Assembly (NCBI GenBank): GCA_902782465.1 | Contig: CACZNH010000002.1 | Coordinates: 62,001 to 126,000, forward strand | Length of the DNA: 64,000 nt | Direction: 5' to 3' | From: an uncultured Bacteroidales bacterium | Lineage (GTDB): Bacteria; Bacteroidota; Bacteroidia; Bacteroidales; Muribaculaceae | Part shown: one piece after another, positions 42,793 to 51,134 of the stretch | Layout: every line of letters starts with the position of its first letter | Numbering within the stretch: the stretch's first letter is position 1 | Program-made: the position numbers and the translations under genes | Notes under the pieces: generated by a model | What the model was told of the DNA's origin: nothing | Databases searched by the model: none | Seen by the model: the letters and a program-made list of their open reading frames with translations, nothing else

Positions 42793-45026
42793 ATGACACC
42801 TACTACTAAAACCATCGTACTGAGTGACGGACGTGAGATCACTCTGCAGACTGGAAAGCTTGCTGAGCAAGCCGATGGAGCTGTTGAATTGAGGTTCAAC
42901 AACACAATGTTGTTGGCCACCGTATGCTCGGCCAAGGAGGCCGACGAGGGCGTGGACTTCATGCCCCTCACTGTTGAATACAAGGAGAAATTCTCCGCTT
43001 ATGGACGTTTCCCCGGCGGTTTCACCCGCCGCGAGGGCCGCGCCAGCGACTACGAGGTGCTCACCGCACGTCTCGTGGACCGCGTTCTGCGCCCGCTGTT
43101 CCCCTCTAATTATCACGCCAACACCATCGTTCACATCATCATGTTCTCGAGCGACGGCGTTGACGCCCCCGATGCCCTGGCAGGTCTTGCCGCATCGGCA
43201 GCCATCGCAGTGAGCGATGTGCCCTTTGAAGAGCCCATTGCCGAGGTGCGTGTTGCACGCATCAACGGCGAATTCGTTATCGACCCGACGTTTGAGCAGA
43301 TTGAACAGGCTGACATGGAATTGATGGTAGGTGCGACTTACGATAATATTATGATGGTCGAGGGCGAAATGGACGAAGTGAGCGAGGATGACCTGATTGC
43401 TGCCCTGAAGGCTGCACACGAGGCCATCAAGCCCATGTGCCTCATCCAGAAGGAAATGATGGCTGAACTCGGCGTTACCAAGCGCGAGTACTGCCACGAG
43501 ACTGACGACGAGGAACTCCACGAGCGCGTGCGCAAGGAGATTTATCCCAAGTGCTACGCTGTGGCTCAGGCCGGCAAGGCCGACAAGCAGTGGCGCAACG
43601 AGACCTTCCAGAAGGCTTACGACGACTTCATGGAGACCATCCCCGAGGAGGAGCGTGAGGAGAAGGAACCGATGATTAAGCGCTACTATGAGGAAGTGCA
43701 GCGCGACGCCGTTCGCCGTTGCATCCTCGACGAGCACATCCGCCTCGATGGCCGCAAGACCAACGAAATCCGTCCCATCTCATGTGAACCCGATTATCTG
43801 CCTTATCCCCACGGCTCGGCACTGTTCAAGCGTGGCGAGACCCAGGCCCTCGCAACCGTAACCCTGGGCACCAAGGACGACGAGAAGCTCATTGACGACG
43901 TGCTGCGTCACGAGAACGAGCGCTTCCTGTTGCACTATAACTTCCCCGCATTCTCGACTGGCGAGGCACGCGCTCCGCGTGGCGTGAGCCGCCGCGAGAT
44001 TGGCCACGGTAACCTGGCACATCGTGCCCTCAAGCGCATGATTCCCGAGGATAACCCCTATTGCATCCGCATCGTCAGCGACATCCTGAGCAGTAACGGT
44101 TCGTCATCGATGGCTACCGTTTGCGCCGGTTGCATGGCACTGCTCGACGCCGGTGTGAAGATGAAAAAGCCCGTTGCCGGTATCGCTATGGGTCTGATTA
44201 CCGATGAGGGTAACGTGAAGCATGCTGTGTTGAGCGATATCCTGGGTGATGAGGACCACCTGGGTGACATGGACTTCAAGGTGACAGGTACCGTCGACGG
44301 TATCACCGCTACCCAGATGGATATCAAGTGTGACGGTCTGCCCTACGAGATTCTCGAGCAGGCATTGCATCAGGCCAAGGAAGGTCGTCTCCACATCCTC
44401 AACCTTATCAACGAGGCCATTCCCGCACCCCGTGAGGACTACAAGCCCCACGTGCCCCGCATCGTTACCATGGTCATCGACAAGGAATTCATCGGTGCCG
44501 TTATCGGCAAGGGTGGCGAGGTTATCCAGGGAACAAGGAGAGCATCGAAGCTGCCGTTGAGCGCATCAAGGCGATTACTGCAGTTCCCGAGGAGGGCCAA
44601 ATTTACACCGGCAAGGTGGTCAGCATCCTTGAATTCGGTGCCTTCGTTGAATTCATGCCTGGCCGTGACGGTCTGCTGCACATCAGCGAAATCAGCTGGG
44701 ACCGTCTTGCCGACATGGAGGCCGCTGGCCTGCATGAGGGTGACGTGGTTACCGTCAAGCTCATTGAGATTGACAAGAAGACCGGCAAGTTCCGTCTGTC
44801 GATGCGCGCCCTGCAGGAAAAGCCCGAGGGTTATGACGAGCGTCGCCAAGGGGGTGGCCCCCGTGGTCCCCGTGGCAATGGTGGCGGTAATGGCAACGGT
44901 GGCGGCAATCGTGGTCCCCGTCCCGGCGGCAACGGTGGTGGCCGTCCTATGGGTAGCGGCAATCGTGGTCCCCGACCCAACGGTCCCCGTCGTCCTCGCC
45001 GTGATGATCGCCGCGACGACGAGTAA
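42793..45026 (+). pseudogene. pnp: polynucleotide phosphorylase, internally deleted and frameshifted
   Basis: The 5' part encodes a normal PNPase up to residue 580: first RNase PH domain (about 1-220), all-helical linker, second RNase PH domain (about 320-550, [40 protein letters not shown]) and the KH entry [15 protein letters not shown] (GxxG at 572-575). Directly after VIQG the sequence jumps to [16 protein letters not shown], the last KH helix, in a different frame (from 44532). About 25 KH residues are missing and the phase shifts, which indicates loss of 3k+1 bases. The original frame stays open to 45198 with a nonsense tail. Damage in an otherwise conserved gene could be real or an assembly error. 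Confidence 0.85.
44532..45026 (+). pseudogene. pnp: out-of-frame 3' part of pnp: KH end, S1 domain, Gly/Arg-rich tail
   Basis: Read from 44532, this frame gives [29 protein letters not shown] (end of KH), an S1 RNA-binding domain ([25 protein letters not shown] to KFRLSMRAL) and a tail of about 60 residues made of Gly, Arg, Pro and Asn with an acidic end (RRDDRRDDE). The domain order is the normal PNPase C-terminus, but it is two bases out of phase with the 5' part. There is no good start codon for independent translation (a GTG at 44616 lies inside the S1 domain). Confidence 0.85.
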
Positions 45027-45058
45027 ATATGAATTAAAGTATTTAGTACTACGATATG

Positions 45059-45095
45059 AAGAGCGCCCAGGTCAACGCCCAAGGGCGCTCTTGTT
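45059..45095 (+). terminator. terminator after pnp
   Basis: AAGAGCGCCC (45059-45068) pairs with GGGCGCTCTT (45083-45092), 10 bp with a 14-nt loop, then TTGTTAAAA. It confirms that the gene unit was meant to end near 45026. Confidence 0.8.
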
Positions 45096-45112
45096 AAAAA
45101 ACAATTGTGATT

Positions 45113-46009
45113 ATGAAGAATTCATGGAAATTGATGGCTGCATGGCTGATTCTTGCGCTGCTGGGTGGCAACCTCTCAACGATGGCACACGACCTTGAGG
45201 TCGATGGTATCTATTATAACAAGACCGGCGAGAACACGCTGGGGGTGACCTATGGTCCTGCCTTGTATAACACCTACAAGGGTGACATCGTTATCCCGCA
45301 AAATGTGACTGTTGACGGTGTCAATTATGTGGTCAATGCTGTTGATGACAAGGCTTTCCAACTGTGTGTGCGCCTGACCGGTGTCAAGTTGCCCGCAACC
45401 ATCACCCGAATCGGAGATGAAGGCTTCTCACGTTGCACCCAATTGACACATATCACGCTGCCCGAGGCAGTGACTATGGTTGGCGACAGTGCCTTCTATG
45501 CTTGTATGCGTCTTCAGGAAATCGTTATCCCCGATGCCGTGACGAGCATCGGTCGTGAGGCGTTCTTCAACTGTGGTGACTTAACTGATGTCGTTCTTGG
45601 CAGTGGTCTGCAGGAGTTGAAAACCATGGCCTTTGGTTGCACTACCGTGAGTATGATAGAATCCATTACCTGCCGCGCTGCCGTTCCTCCAGTGATGGAA
45701 GCCGCCGACTGCTTCTTTGCAACCGTGTATAGCGACGCCACGCTCACCGTTCCTGCAGCATCGCTCTCGGCCTATCAGCAGACCGACTGGTGGAACCTTT
45801 TCCTTAACGTTGAGGGATACAATGATGTGTTGCTTGGTGATGTGGACGGCGACGGTGCTTTGACCGTTGGCGACCTGGCCGACCTGATTGACATGATTCT
45901 GGCCGGAAATGACTCGGTGGCCTATAATCCTGTTGCCGACTGCGACCAGGATGGTATTGTCGGCATTGGCGATGTGGCCGAGCTCATTGACACGCTGCTC
46001 AAGAGCTAA
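45113..46009 (+). CDS. secreted LRR (BspA-like) protein with dockerin-like tail
   Basis: A 298-residue protein with a signal peptide ([25 protein letters not shown]). About residues 55-180 hold BspA-type repeats ([62 protein letters not shown]), then a linker and a dockerin-like pair at about 243-298, with two D-x-D-x-D-G-type loops ([22 protein letters not shown] and [20 protein letters not shown]). BspA-like repeats bind host or bacterial surfaces. Start at ATG 45113; a GTG two codons earlier is possible. The tail matches those of the C10 proteases and amylase. Confidence 0.85.
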   Translation: MKNSWKLMAAWLILALLGGNLSTMAHDLEVDGIYYNKTGENTLGVTYGPALYNTYKGDIVIPQNVTVDGVNYVVNAVDDKAFQLCVRLTGVKLPATITRIGDEGFSRCTQLTHITLPEAVTMVGDSAFYACMRLQEIVIPDAVTSIGREAFFNCGDLTDVVLGSGLQELKTMAFGCTTVSMIESITCRAAVPPVMEAADCFFATVYSDATLTVPAASLSAYQQTDWWNLFLNVEGYNDVLLGDVDGDGALTVGDLADLIDMILAGNDSVAYNPVADCDQDGIVGIGDVAELIDTLLKS

Positions 46010-46054
46010 CAATTTACCTTTTATTTCTTGACGGGCAGAAAACGATAGTCGATA

Positions 46055-46936
46055 ATGGATCTCAAGACAGCATACAGGCGTTTCAAGCGGTGGCAACAAG
46101 ACCCGTTTGAGTACAAATCCAACAGTCAGAAAACGCATTGTTGCAACAATTGCGGTAACGATTTTGTAGGCAATTACTGTCCCATTTGTTCACAGAAGGA
46201 GAACGTGGGCCGCATCACGTGGAAGAGCGTGCTTCAAAGCCTCGCCGAGGTATGGGGCTTGAATAACCGTTCATTGATTTACTCGTTGGTGCAGCTGTTT
46301 TTGCGCCCAGGCTACTTTATCAGTGACTACATCAGCGGCAAGCGCATGGTGAGTTTTCCGCCCGTCAAGATGTTGGCGATAATCGCCTTGCTTGGCATCT
46401 TCCTCGATTACTTGATTGGTACCAATGGAACCGTTGGCGTATTCGATAACGACTTCGATTTTGAGGGTGACAAGATGTTGTTCATCGACAACGCTTTTGA
46501 GTGGATGAATTCCCATCCCGACTTCATGTCGGTGATTATGTTGTCTTATCTGATTATTCCCGTCTATTTTCTCTTCCGTTTTGCTCCGCGCAATTCTCAT
46601 CACACTTTGCCCCAGGGATTCTTTATTCAGGTGTTCACATCTGTGGCGTTTCTGATCATAAACATGTTGTATGATTTGACGTCCATGATGTGGTTTGCAT
46701 TCGTATTGGGCTTTGTTTGGCTGTTCGTTACATACAGGCAGCTATTCGGCTATAATGTGTGGGGTACATTGTGGCGCATAGTCTTAGCATTGATTTGCGC
46801 TGTCTTGATTGCGTTGATTCTGCTCGGAGTAGATTTTAGTGTTCACGCGTTTCAGACAGGAAATTACAATCTTGCAACGGGATTTAAGCTCTTTGTGAAG
46901 CTTCTTGTAAGGATGGTAACCAATAGCGATGTGTGA
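46055..46936 (+). CDS. DUF3667-family membrane protein, copy 1
   Basis: A 293-residue protein. The N-terminus has a zinc-ribbon-like CCNNCGNDFVGNYCPICSQ (about 30-48), then a conserved cytoplasmic helix ITWKSVLQSLAEVWGLNNRSLIYSLVQLFLRPGYFISDYISGKR and several membrane helices (from about 105). I assign it to DUF3667; function is unknown. A 32-nt gap separates it from a paralogue with the same N-terminal layout. Seen in both: GRITW, RPGYF, GKRxVSFPPVKMLAIIAL. Confidence 0.75.
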   Translation: MDLKTAYRRFKRWQQDPFEYKSNSQKTHCCNNCGNDFVGNYCPICSQKENVGRITWKSVLQSLAEVWGLNNRSLIYSLVQLFLRPGYFISDYISGKRMVSFPPVKMLAIIALLGIFLDYLIGTNGTVGVFDNDFDFEGDKMLFIDNAFEWMNSHPDFMSVIMLSYLIIPVYFLFRFAPRNSHHTLPQGFFIQVFTSVAFLIINMLYDLTSMMWFAFVLGFVWLFVTYRQLFGYNVWGTLWRIVLALICAVLIALILLGVDFSVHAFQTGNYNLATGFKLFVKLLVRMVTNSDV

Positions 46937-46968
46937 TATAGGCTTTAGTTTTTAGTTCTTAGCGCTCA

Positions 46969-47937
46969 ATGGATATCAAGACAGCATATCGGCATTTCAG
47001 ACAGTGGCAGTTGAATCCTTTTGTTGCTGAGTTCAGATCTCAGGATTCTAAGCATTGCGTCAACTGCGGACATGATTTTGTGGGCAATTTCTGTCCCTAC
47101 TGTTCCCAGGAGTCTGACTTGGGTCGCATCACGTGGCGCAGTGTGGGAAAAAGTATTGCCGAGGTGTGGGGTATGCACAACCGTTCGTTGCTCTACTCGA
47201 TTTTGCAGTTGTTCCTGCGGCCGGGTTACTTCATGAGCGACTACATCCGCGGCAAGCGCCAGGTGAGTTTCCCGCCTGTCAAGATGTTGGCAATTATCGC
47301 CCTGATGGGTGTGATAGTCGATTTCCTGACAGGTGCTATCCATGGCATGATTAAGAATGAAAAGACCGAGAGGTTTGATTACATCAGCTCGGTGTTCTCG
47401 TGGCTCAATCAACATCTCTTCGGTGCTTTCCCGCCACCCAGCGACTACTTGAGCAATGTGTTCAACTGGCTGAACACGCATCCTGACGTGCTGTCACTGG
47501 TAATGCTCTCCTTCCTGATTATTCCTAACTATTTCATTTTCCGTTTTGCACCGCGCAACGCATGTCACACTATCCCTCAGGGATTTTTTATTCAGGTATT
47601 CAGCACCGCCGCGTTCTTGATTCTGAATATGTTCTATGACATCACGGCACTAGGATGGCTCGTATTCTTGTTTGCGGCAATGTTGATCTTTTGCACTTAC
47701 AAACAGCTGTTTGGCTACGGGGTATGGGGAACCTTGTGGCGTGTCATTTTATCATTTGTGTGCGCTTTTATCTCACTCTCCATCATGCTGAACATCAATT
47801 ACGGTTTCCACTTGCTGCGTGAAGGCAAGGACGACAATGCCAGCGGAGTGTTCTTCTATGTACCTATTGCCCTTGTGTTTCTCGTTGTCTTCCTGTTTGT
47901 CGGCTACGTCATTAGCGGCAAGCCTCAAGAAGATTAA
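46969..47937 (+). CDS. DUF3667-family membrane protein, copy 2
   Basis: A 322-residue paralogue of the preceding gene: zinc-ribbon-like CVNCGHDFVGNFCPYCSQ (about 25-42), GRITWRSVGKSIAEVWGMHNRSLLYSILQLFLRPGYF, GKRQVSFPPVKMLAIIALMG, then membrane helices. It is about 30 residues longer, largely by an insertion around 120-150 (FDYISSVFSWLNQHLFGAFPPPSDYL). The stop codon shares a TTAA palindrome with the stop of the convergent acyltransferase, so the two coding regions overlap by 4 bp. Confidence 0.75.
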   Translation: MDIKTAYRHFRQWQLNPFVAEFRSQDSKHCVNCGHDFVGNFCPYCSQESDLGRITWRSVGKSIAEVWGMHNRSLLYSILQLFLRPGYFMSDYIRGKRQVSFPPVKMLAIIALMGVIVDFLTGAIHGMIKNEKTERFDYISSVFSWLNQHLFGAFPPPSDYLSNVFNWLNTHPDVLSLVMLSFLIIPNYFIFRFAPRNACHTIPQGFFIQVFSTAAFLILNMFYDITALGWLVFLFAAMLIFCTYKQLFGYGVWGTLWRVILSFVCAFISLSIMLNINYGFHLLREGKDDNASGVFFYVPIALVFLVVFLFVGYVISGKPQED

Positions 47938-49046
47938 TCATGATTGCCCAAAGCCCTGATTTTCAAGCGGCGGTAGCTCCAGATGCCCAATAGAGGCACT
48001 GCGGTGCCCACGATGGTGTAAAGCACCCAGAACAGGTCAGTCGTGCTGTTCTCGTGGATGACCATGTGGCATCCGATTTGTCCCCAATCCATGCCATAAT
48101 ACCAAATTTTGAGTGCCGAAACGAGCTTGAAACTGATGATGTGGAACACATAAATATATAATGTGTTGTCTCCGCAATAGACCATAAACCGTTTCACGAT
48201 GCCATCATGCCGGTCTAGCCATGAGGCAATGGCGTGCACCATCAGGAAGCCGATGGCGCCGGTGAGGGGTAGGGTGGCGACGGTCCTGAGCTCAACCTGC
48301 AACGCCATACCTTGGAACCCTAACATCGCTCCACCCACAAGTAAGGCAAAATACGCCAATGTCAATGCCCAGTGCTCGGGGATAAGGTGCTCATAGCGGC
48401 GGTAAATTACACCCATCGCGAAAAACAGCACTCCCCAGCACTCACGTATGCCGCCCTGTACGACTGTGATGATACTCAGGTGGTTAGCGACTTTGAACCA
48501 GGCAAAACCGACGGCCATCACAGCAATCACCACGGGGACGGTGCCGTGGTTGAGCCACTTGCGGCGGTTGTACAGCAGCAGATACAACACCAGGAAAACG
48601 ATGCTCGACACCAGCAATGCCCTGAAGAACCAGAAAGCACCGGCCAGGAACTCGTCATAGCCGCCCATGGAGAAAACGATGTGGACCAGCCGTTGCCAGA
48701 ACTGGTACCAGCTGTAAGGGTGGGTGACACCGCCGGTCCAGTTGCCGTATTGCTCGTTCATCAACCCGATTCTGAAGAAAAAGTTGTGAAACACCAGGAA
48801 GAACAGGCTCCACTTGACAAACGGTAAATACAGCCCCTTGAACCGTTTTTTGCAGAAGGTCCATGGATCCTCAAGGTATTTCTTATCAAAGAAATAGCCT
48901 GCCGCAATAAAGAAAATCGGCATGTGAAACAGGTAGATGAAGGTAACCAGCAGTGTTGGCCCCTCGGCATGGCCTGCACACATCAGGATGATGGCGATGG
49001 CTTTGCAGATGGCAAGATTGGTATTTCGGCTCTTTCTGGTTTTCAT
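47934..49046 (-). CDS. acyltransferase family 3 membrane protein
   Basis: A 370-residue polytopic protein with about ten membrane helices. The start NLAICKAIAIILMCAGHAEGPTLLVTFIYLFHMPIFFIAAGYFF matches acyltransferase-3/OafA proteins (conserved His in the first helix region, HMPxFFxxxGYFF). Family members O-acetylate surface polysaccharides or lipids, or move succinyl groups; the target here is not known. Start at 49046 (MKTRKSRNTNLAICK); upstream codons to 49118 cross the promoter. It is transcribed alone. Confidence 0.82.
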   Translation of the reverse strand: MKTRKSRNTNLAICKAIAIILMCAGHAEGPTLLVTFIYLFHMPIFFIAAGYFFDKKYLEDPWTFCKKRFKGLYLPFVKWSLFFLVFHNFFFRIGLMNEQYGNWTGGVTHPYSWYQFWQRLVHIVFSMGGYDEFLAGAFWFFRALLVSSIVFLVLYLLLYNRRKWLNHGTVPVVIAVMAVGFAWFKVANHLSIITVVQGGIRECWGVLFFAMGVIYRRYEHLIPEHWALTLAYFALLVGGAMLGFQGMALQVELRTVATLPLTGAIGFLMVHAIASWLDRHDGIVKRFMVYCGDNTLYIYVFHIISFKLVSALKIWYYGMDWGQIGCHMVIHENSTTDLFWVLYTIVGTAVPLLGIWSYRRLKIRALGNHD

Positions 49047-49083
49047 GTATCGGGATGCCGCAGCGAGGGCTCGCGGACAAGGT

Positions 49084-49092
49084 GCAAAGGTA
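49084..49092 (-). promoter_or_regulatory. -7 box of the acyltransferase gene
   Basis: Minus-strand TACCTTTGC, 37 nt before the ATG at 49046. It faces away from the promoter at 49146-49153. Confidence 0.55.
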
Positions 49093-49145
49093 ACGATTAT
49101 TATTGAAAAAACTACCATTTTGGTGAATGTTTGCTGGAAATCCAG

Positions 49146-49153
49146 TAAATTTG
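49146..49153 (+). promoter_or_regulatory. -7 box of the YD-repeat-like gene
   Basis: TAAATTTG, 41 nt before the ATG at 49195. TTTG at 49119-49122 is a possible -33 element but with a long spacer of 23 nt. Confidence 0.5.
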
Positions 49154-49194
49154 CGGTCTATTTCAGATTCCCTTGTAACGTTGTATTGTATTCA

Positions 49195-51048
49195 ATGAAA
49201 AAATCGCTACTATCGCTCCTGCTGTGTGCGCTCTCGTGTGCCGCCTTTACTGCACTGGCACAACAACCGTTATACCTGCAGGACAACTATTACCACAAAC
49301 GCATGGTCAAGGTGTTCAAGTCATTGCAGGAACACAAGCTCGATAAGGCGGCAAAATATATGGAAGACATCAGGAACAAGTCGGTTAAGGATACTGATAT
49401 CGACCCGAATATCGACATCACCAGTCAGCTGTTCCCCCTGTGGCAGCTGTCTGAGTGCATGATGATGAACATCCGCGACGGGCGTGGCAAGTCGGTGCAA
49501 TGCCTGCCCTATGACCCCTGGAATGCCTACCGCCAGCTCAAGGGGACCTATCGTGATACCTATGACATCGCGAGTGCCGACCTTTTCTTTGCCGACGAGA
49601 GGGGCTTGAAAATGTCAGTGGCCGATATCAAGAGGGACATTGAGGCCAATCTGGTGGACACTGTGCGCATGATTGCTACCGAGGCGGCGTATGACGAACT
49701 CATAGGCCTGTTGTTTGACTGCAGCCAGATGAATGCCCTCAAAAGTGAGAGGGAGCAGGTGGCCTATGATGGTGTCAAGCATGTTGACGATTTGGAAAGA
49801 AGCCAGCAATACCTTGACAAATACAAGGACTACAACACGTCGCATCATGCAGTGATTGAGTGGCGACGTGACAGCCTTGCCTACGAGTTGGTGGATTCCA
49901 CTGCGACATCGTGCCAGCGATACCTGGACCTGTATCCGTCGTCCCGGTTCTGCACGGCAGTGGAGCAGCAACTGCACCATTGTGCCTTTAATGAAATGAC
50001 TCCCACGGTTGAGTCCTGTAAACAATATCTGAAAAAGTACCCGGAATCGCGTTTTGCCGACCGTGTAAGGAAGATGGAAGTGGATTACGCTTATCGCGAT
50101 GCCAGGCAGAAGAACACGGTGGGAGCTTACCATGATTTCATCACCGGATATCCCGCTGCTGATGTTGCCGAGGAGGCCGCAGGCCTGATGCAGCAGGTTT
50201 TTGACCAGCAATACTTCAACAGCCATGTGTCTCTTGCCCAATTGATGGTGTACTGCAATTCTGTAAACGGGATTGAACAGCTGCGTGATGGCGCTGTCAA
50301 GTCATTGTTCGAGAACCTGTTGCTGATGCCCACCTCGACGCTGATGATGGGCTGTGACGGATTATTGGGAGAAGTGACAGTGACGACCACATCAACGGGG
50401 ACAGAGAATCTTGAGCAGTTAGTCTTCAATCAGCAGGGATTGCTCATACGGCATGCTAACCGTGCTACTGGACAGAGCGAGGATTATGTTTATGATTTTG
50501 ACCCGATTTTTGGTTTCAAGATGCTCTCTAAAACCGATGCTAAAGGCAGAACGGTGACTTATACAACCAGGTGGAACTACGATGGATCGCTATCGGAAAT
50601 CATTGGTAGCGACGGCTCACGCATGGTGTATCACGACAGTGACGAATACATGAAAAAAATCATGCATTACAAGGGAAAAAGTCTGGTCAAAACTGACTAT
50701 TTCGATGGCAATTATCGTCTAGTGGAGTCTTTGCTGCCTGGAAATCAGGAAGTAGGGTACGGTTATAACCCTCAGGGAGACGTCAGTTCGATGACTAAAA
50801 TGCAGGGTACTGATGTGAAGGAACAGAATTCCTATGAATACGAGTATGAGGAGAATCCCGAAACAGGTAGGCATTGGATTACGCGAACGCAGTACAATGG
50901 GAGCAACAAAATCGTGCAGACCAAGGTACGCCATTTTTATCAGACGATTTACCGCATTCAGTCCGATGGGCGCCAGCAATACAAAATTGATTGGAACTTT
51001 GAGTCTGAACCTGAGGTAGTTAAGGGTGAGGATATCACTCGTAATTAA
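49195..51048 (+). CDS. secreted protein of unknown function with YD-like repeats
   Basis: A 617-residue protein with a signal peptide (MKKSLLSLLLCALSCAAFTALAQQ). The middle (about 195-345) has helical, TPR-like stretches recurring around CQRYLDLYPSSRF and CKQYLKKYPESRF. The C-terminal third (about 395-590) consists of beta-rich repeats like YD/RHS repeats (YDFDPIFGFKMLSKTDAKGRTVTYTTRWNYDGSLSEI, YGYNPQGDVSSMTKMQG, YEYEYEENPETGRHWITRT). No toxin domain or RHS core follows. I do not recognise the family. Start at 49195; earlier codons in the frame lie inside the divergent acyltransferase gene. Confidence 0.7.
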   Translation: MKKSLLSLLLCALSCAAFTALAQQPLYLQDNYYHKRMVKVFKSLQEHKLDKAAKYMEDIRNKSVKDTDIDPNIDITSQLFPLWQLSECMMMNIRDGRGKSVQCLPYDPWNAYRQLKGTYRDTYDIASADLFFADERGLKMSVADIKRDIEANLVDTVRMIATEAAYDELIGLLFDCSQMNALKSEREQVAYDGVKHVDDLERSQQYLDKYKDYNTSHHAVIEWRRDSLAYELVDSTATSCQRYLDLYPSSRFCTAVEQQLHHCAFNEMTPTVESCKQYLKKYPESRFADRVRKMEVDYAYRDARQKNTVGAYHDFITGYPAADVAEEAAGLMQQVFDQQYFNSHVSLAQLMVYCNSVNGIEQLRDGAVKSLFENLLLMPTSTLMMGCDGLLGEVTVTTTSTGTENLEQLVFNQQGLLIRHANRATGQSEDYVYDFDPIFGFKMLSKTDAKGRTVTYTTRWNYDGSLSEIIGSDGSRMVYHDSDEYMKKIMHYKGKSLVKTDYFDGNYRLVESLLPGNQEVGYGYNPQGDVSSMTKMQGTDVKEQNSYEYEYEENPETGRHWITRTQYNGSNKIVQTKVRHFYQTIYRIQSDGRQQYKIDWNFESEPEVVKGEDITRN

Positions 51049-51077
51049 GGAGCCCTAACCTTAAAGGGAATAAAAAG

Positions 51078-51116
51078 AATCCAGGCTAGCGTTGATGTCT
51101 AGCCTGGATTGCTTTT
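51078..51116. terminator. bidirectional terminator
   Basis: A perfect 12-bp stem (AATCCAGGCTAG with CTAGCCTGGATT) around a 9-nt loop, followed by GCTTTTTT and preceded by AAAAAG. It lies between the YD-repeat-like gene and the convergent amylase gene. Confidence 0.88.
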
Positions 51117-51134
51117 TTATCTATCGGACGTGGA

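Noticed and set aside
44532..45198. Reading pnp to the stop at 45198 as one 801-residue protein
   Set aside because: The last 220 residues are low-complexity nonsense, cross the pnp terminator and enter the next gene; the real S1 domain is in another frame.
48937..49194. 86-residue N-terminal extension of the YD-repeat-like protein
   Set aside because: It lies antisense to the acyltransferase gene and before the -7 box at 49146; a good signal peptide starts at 49195.
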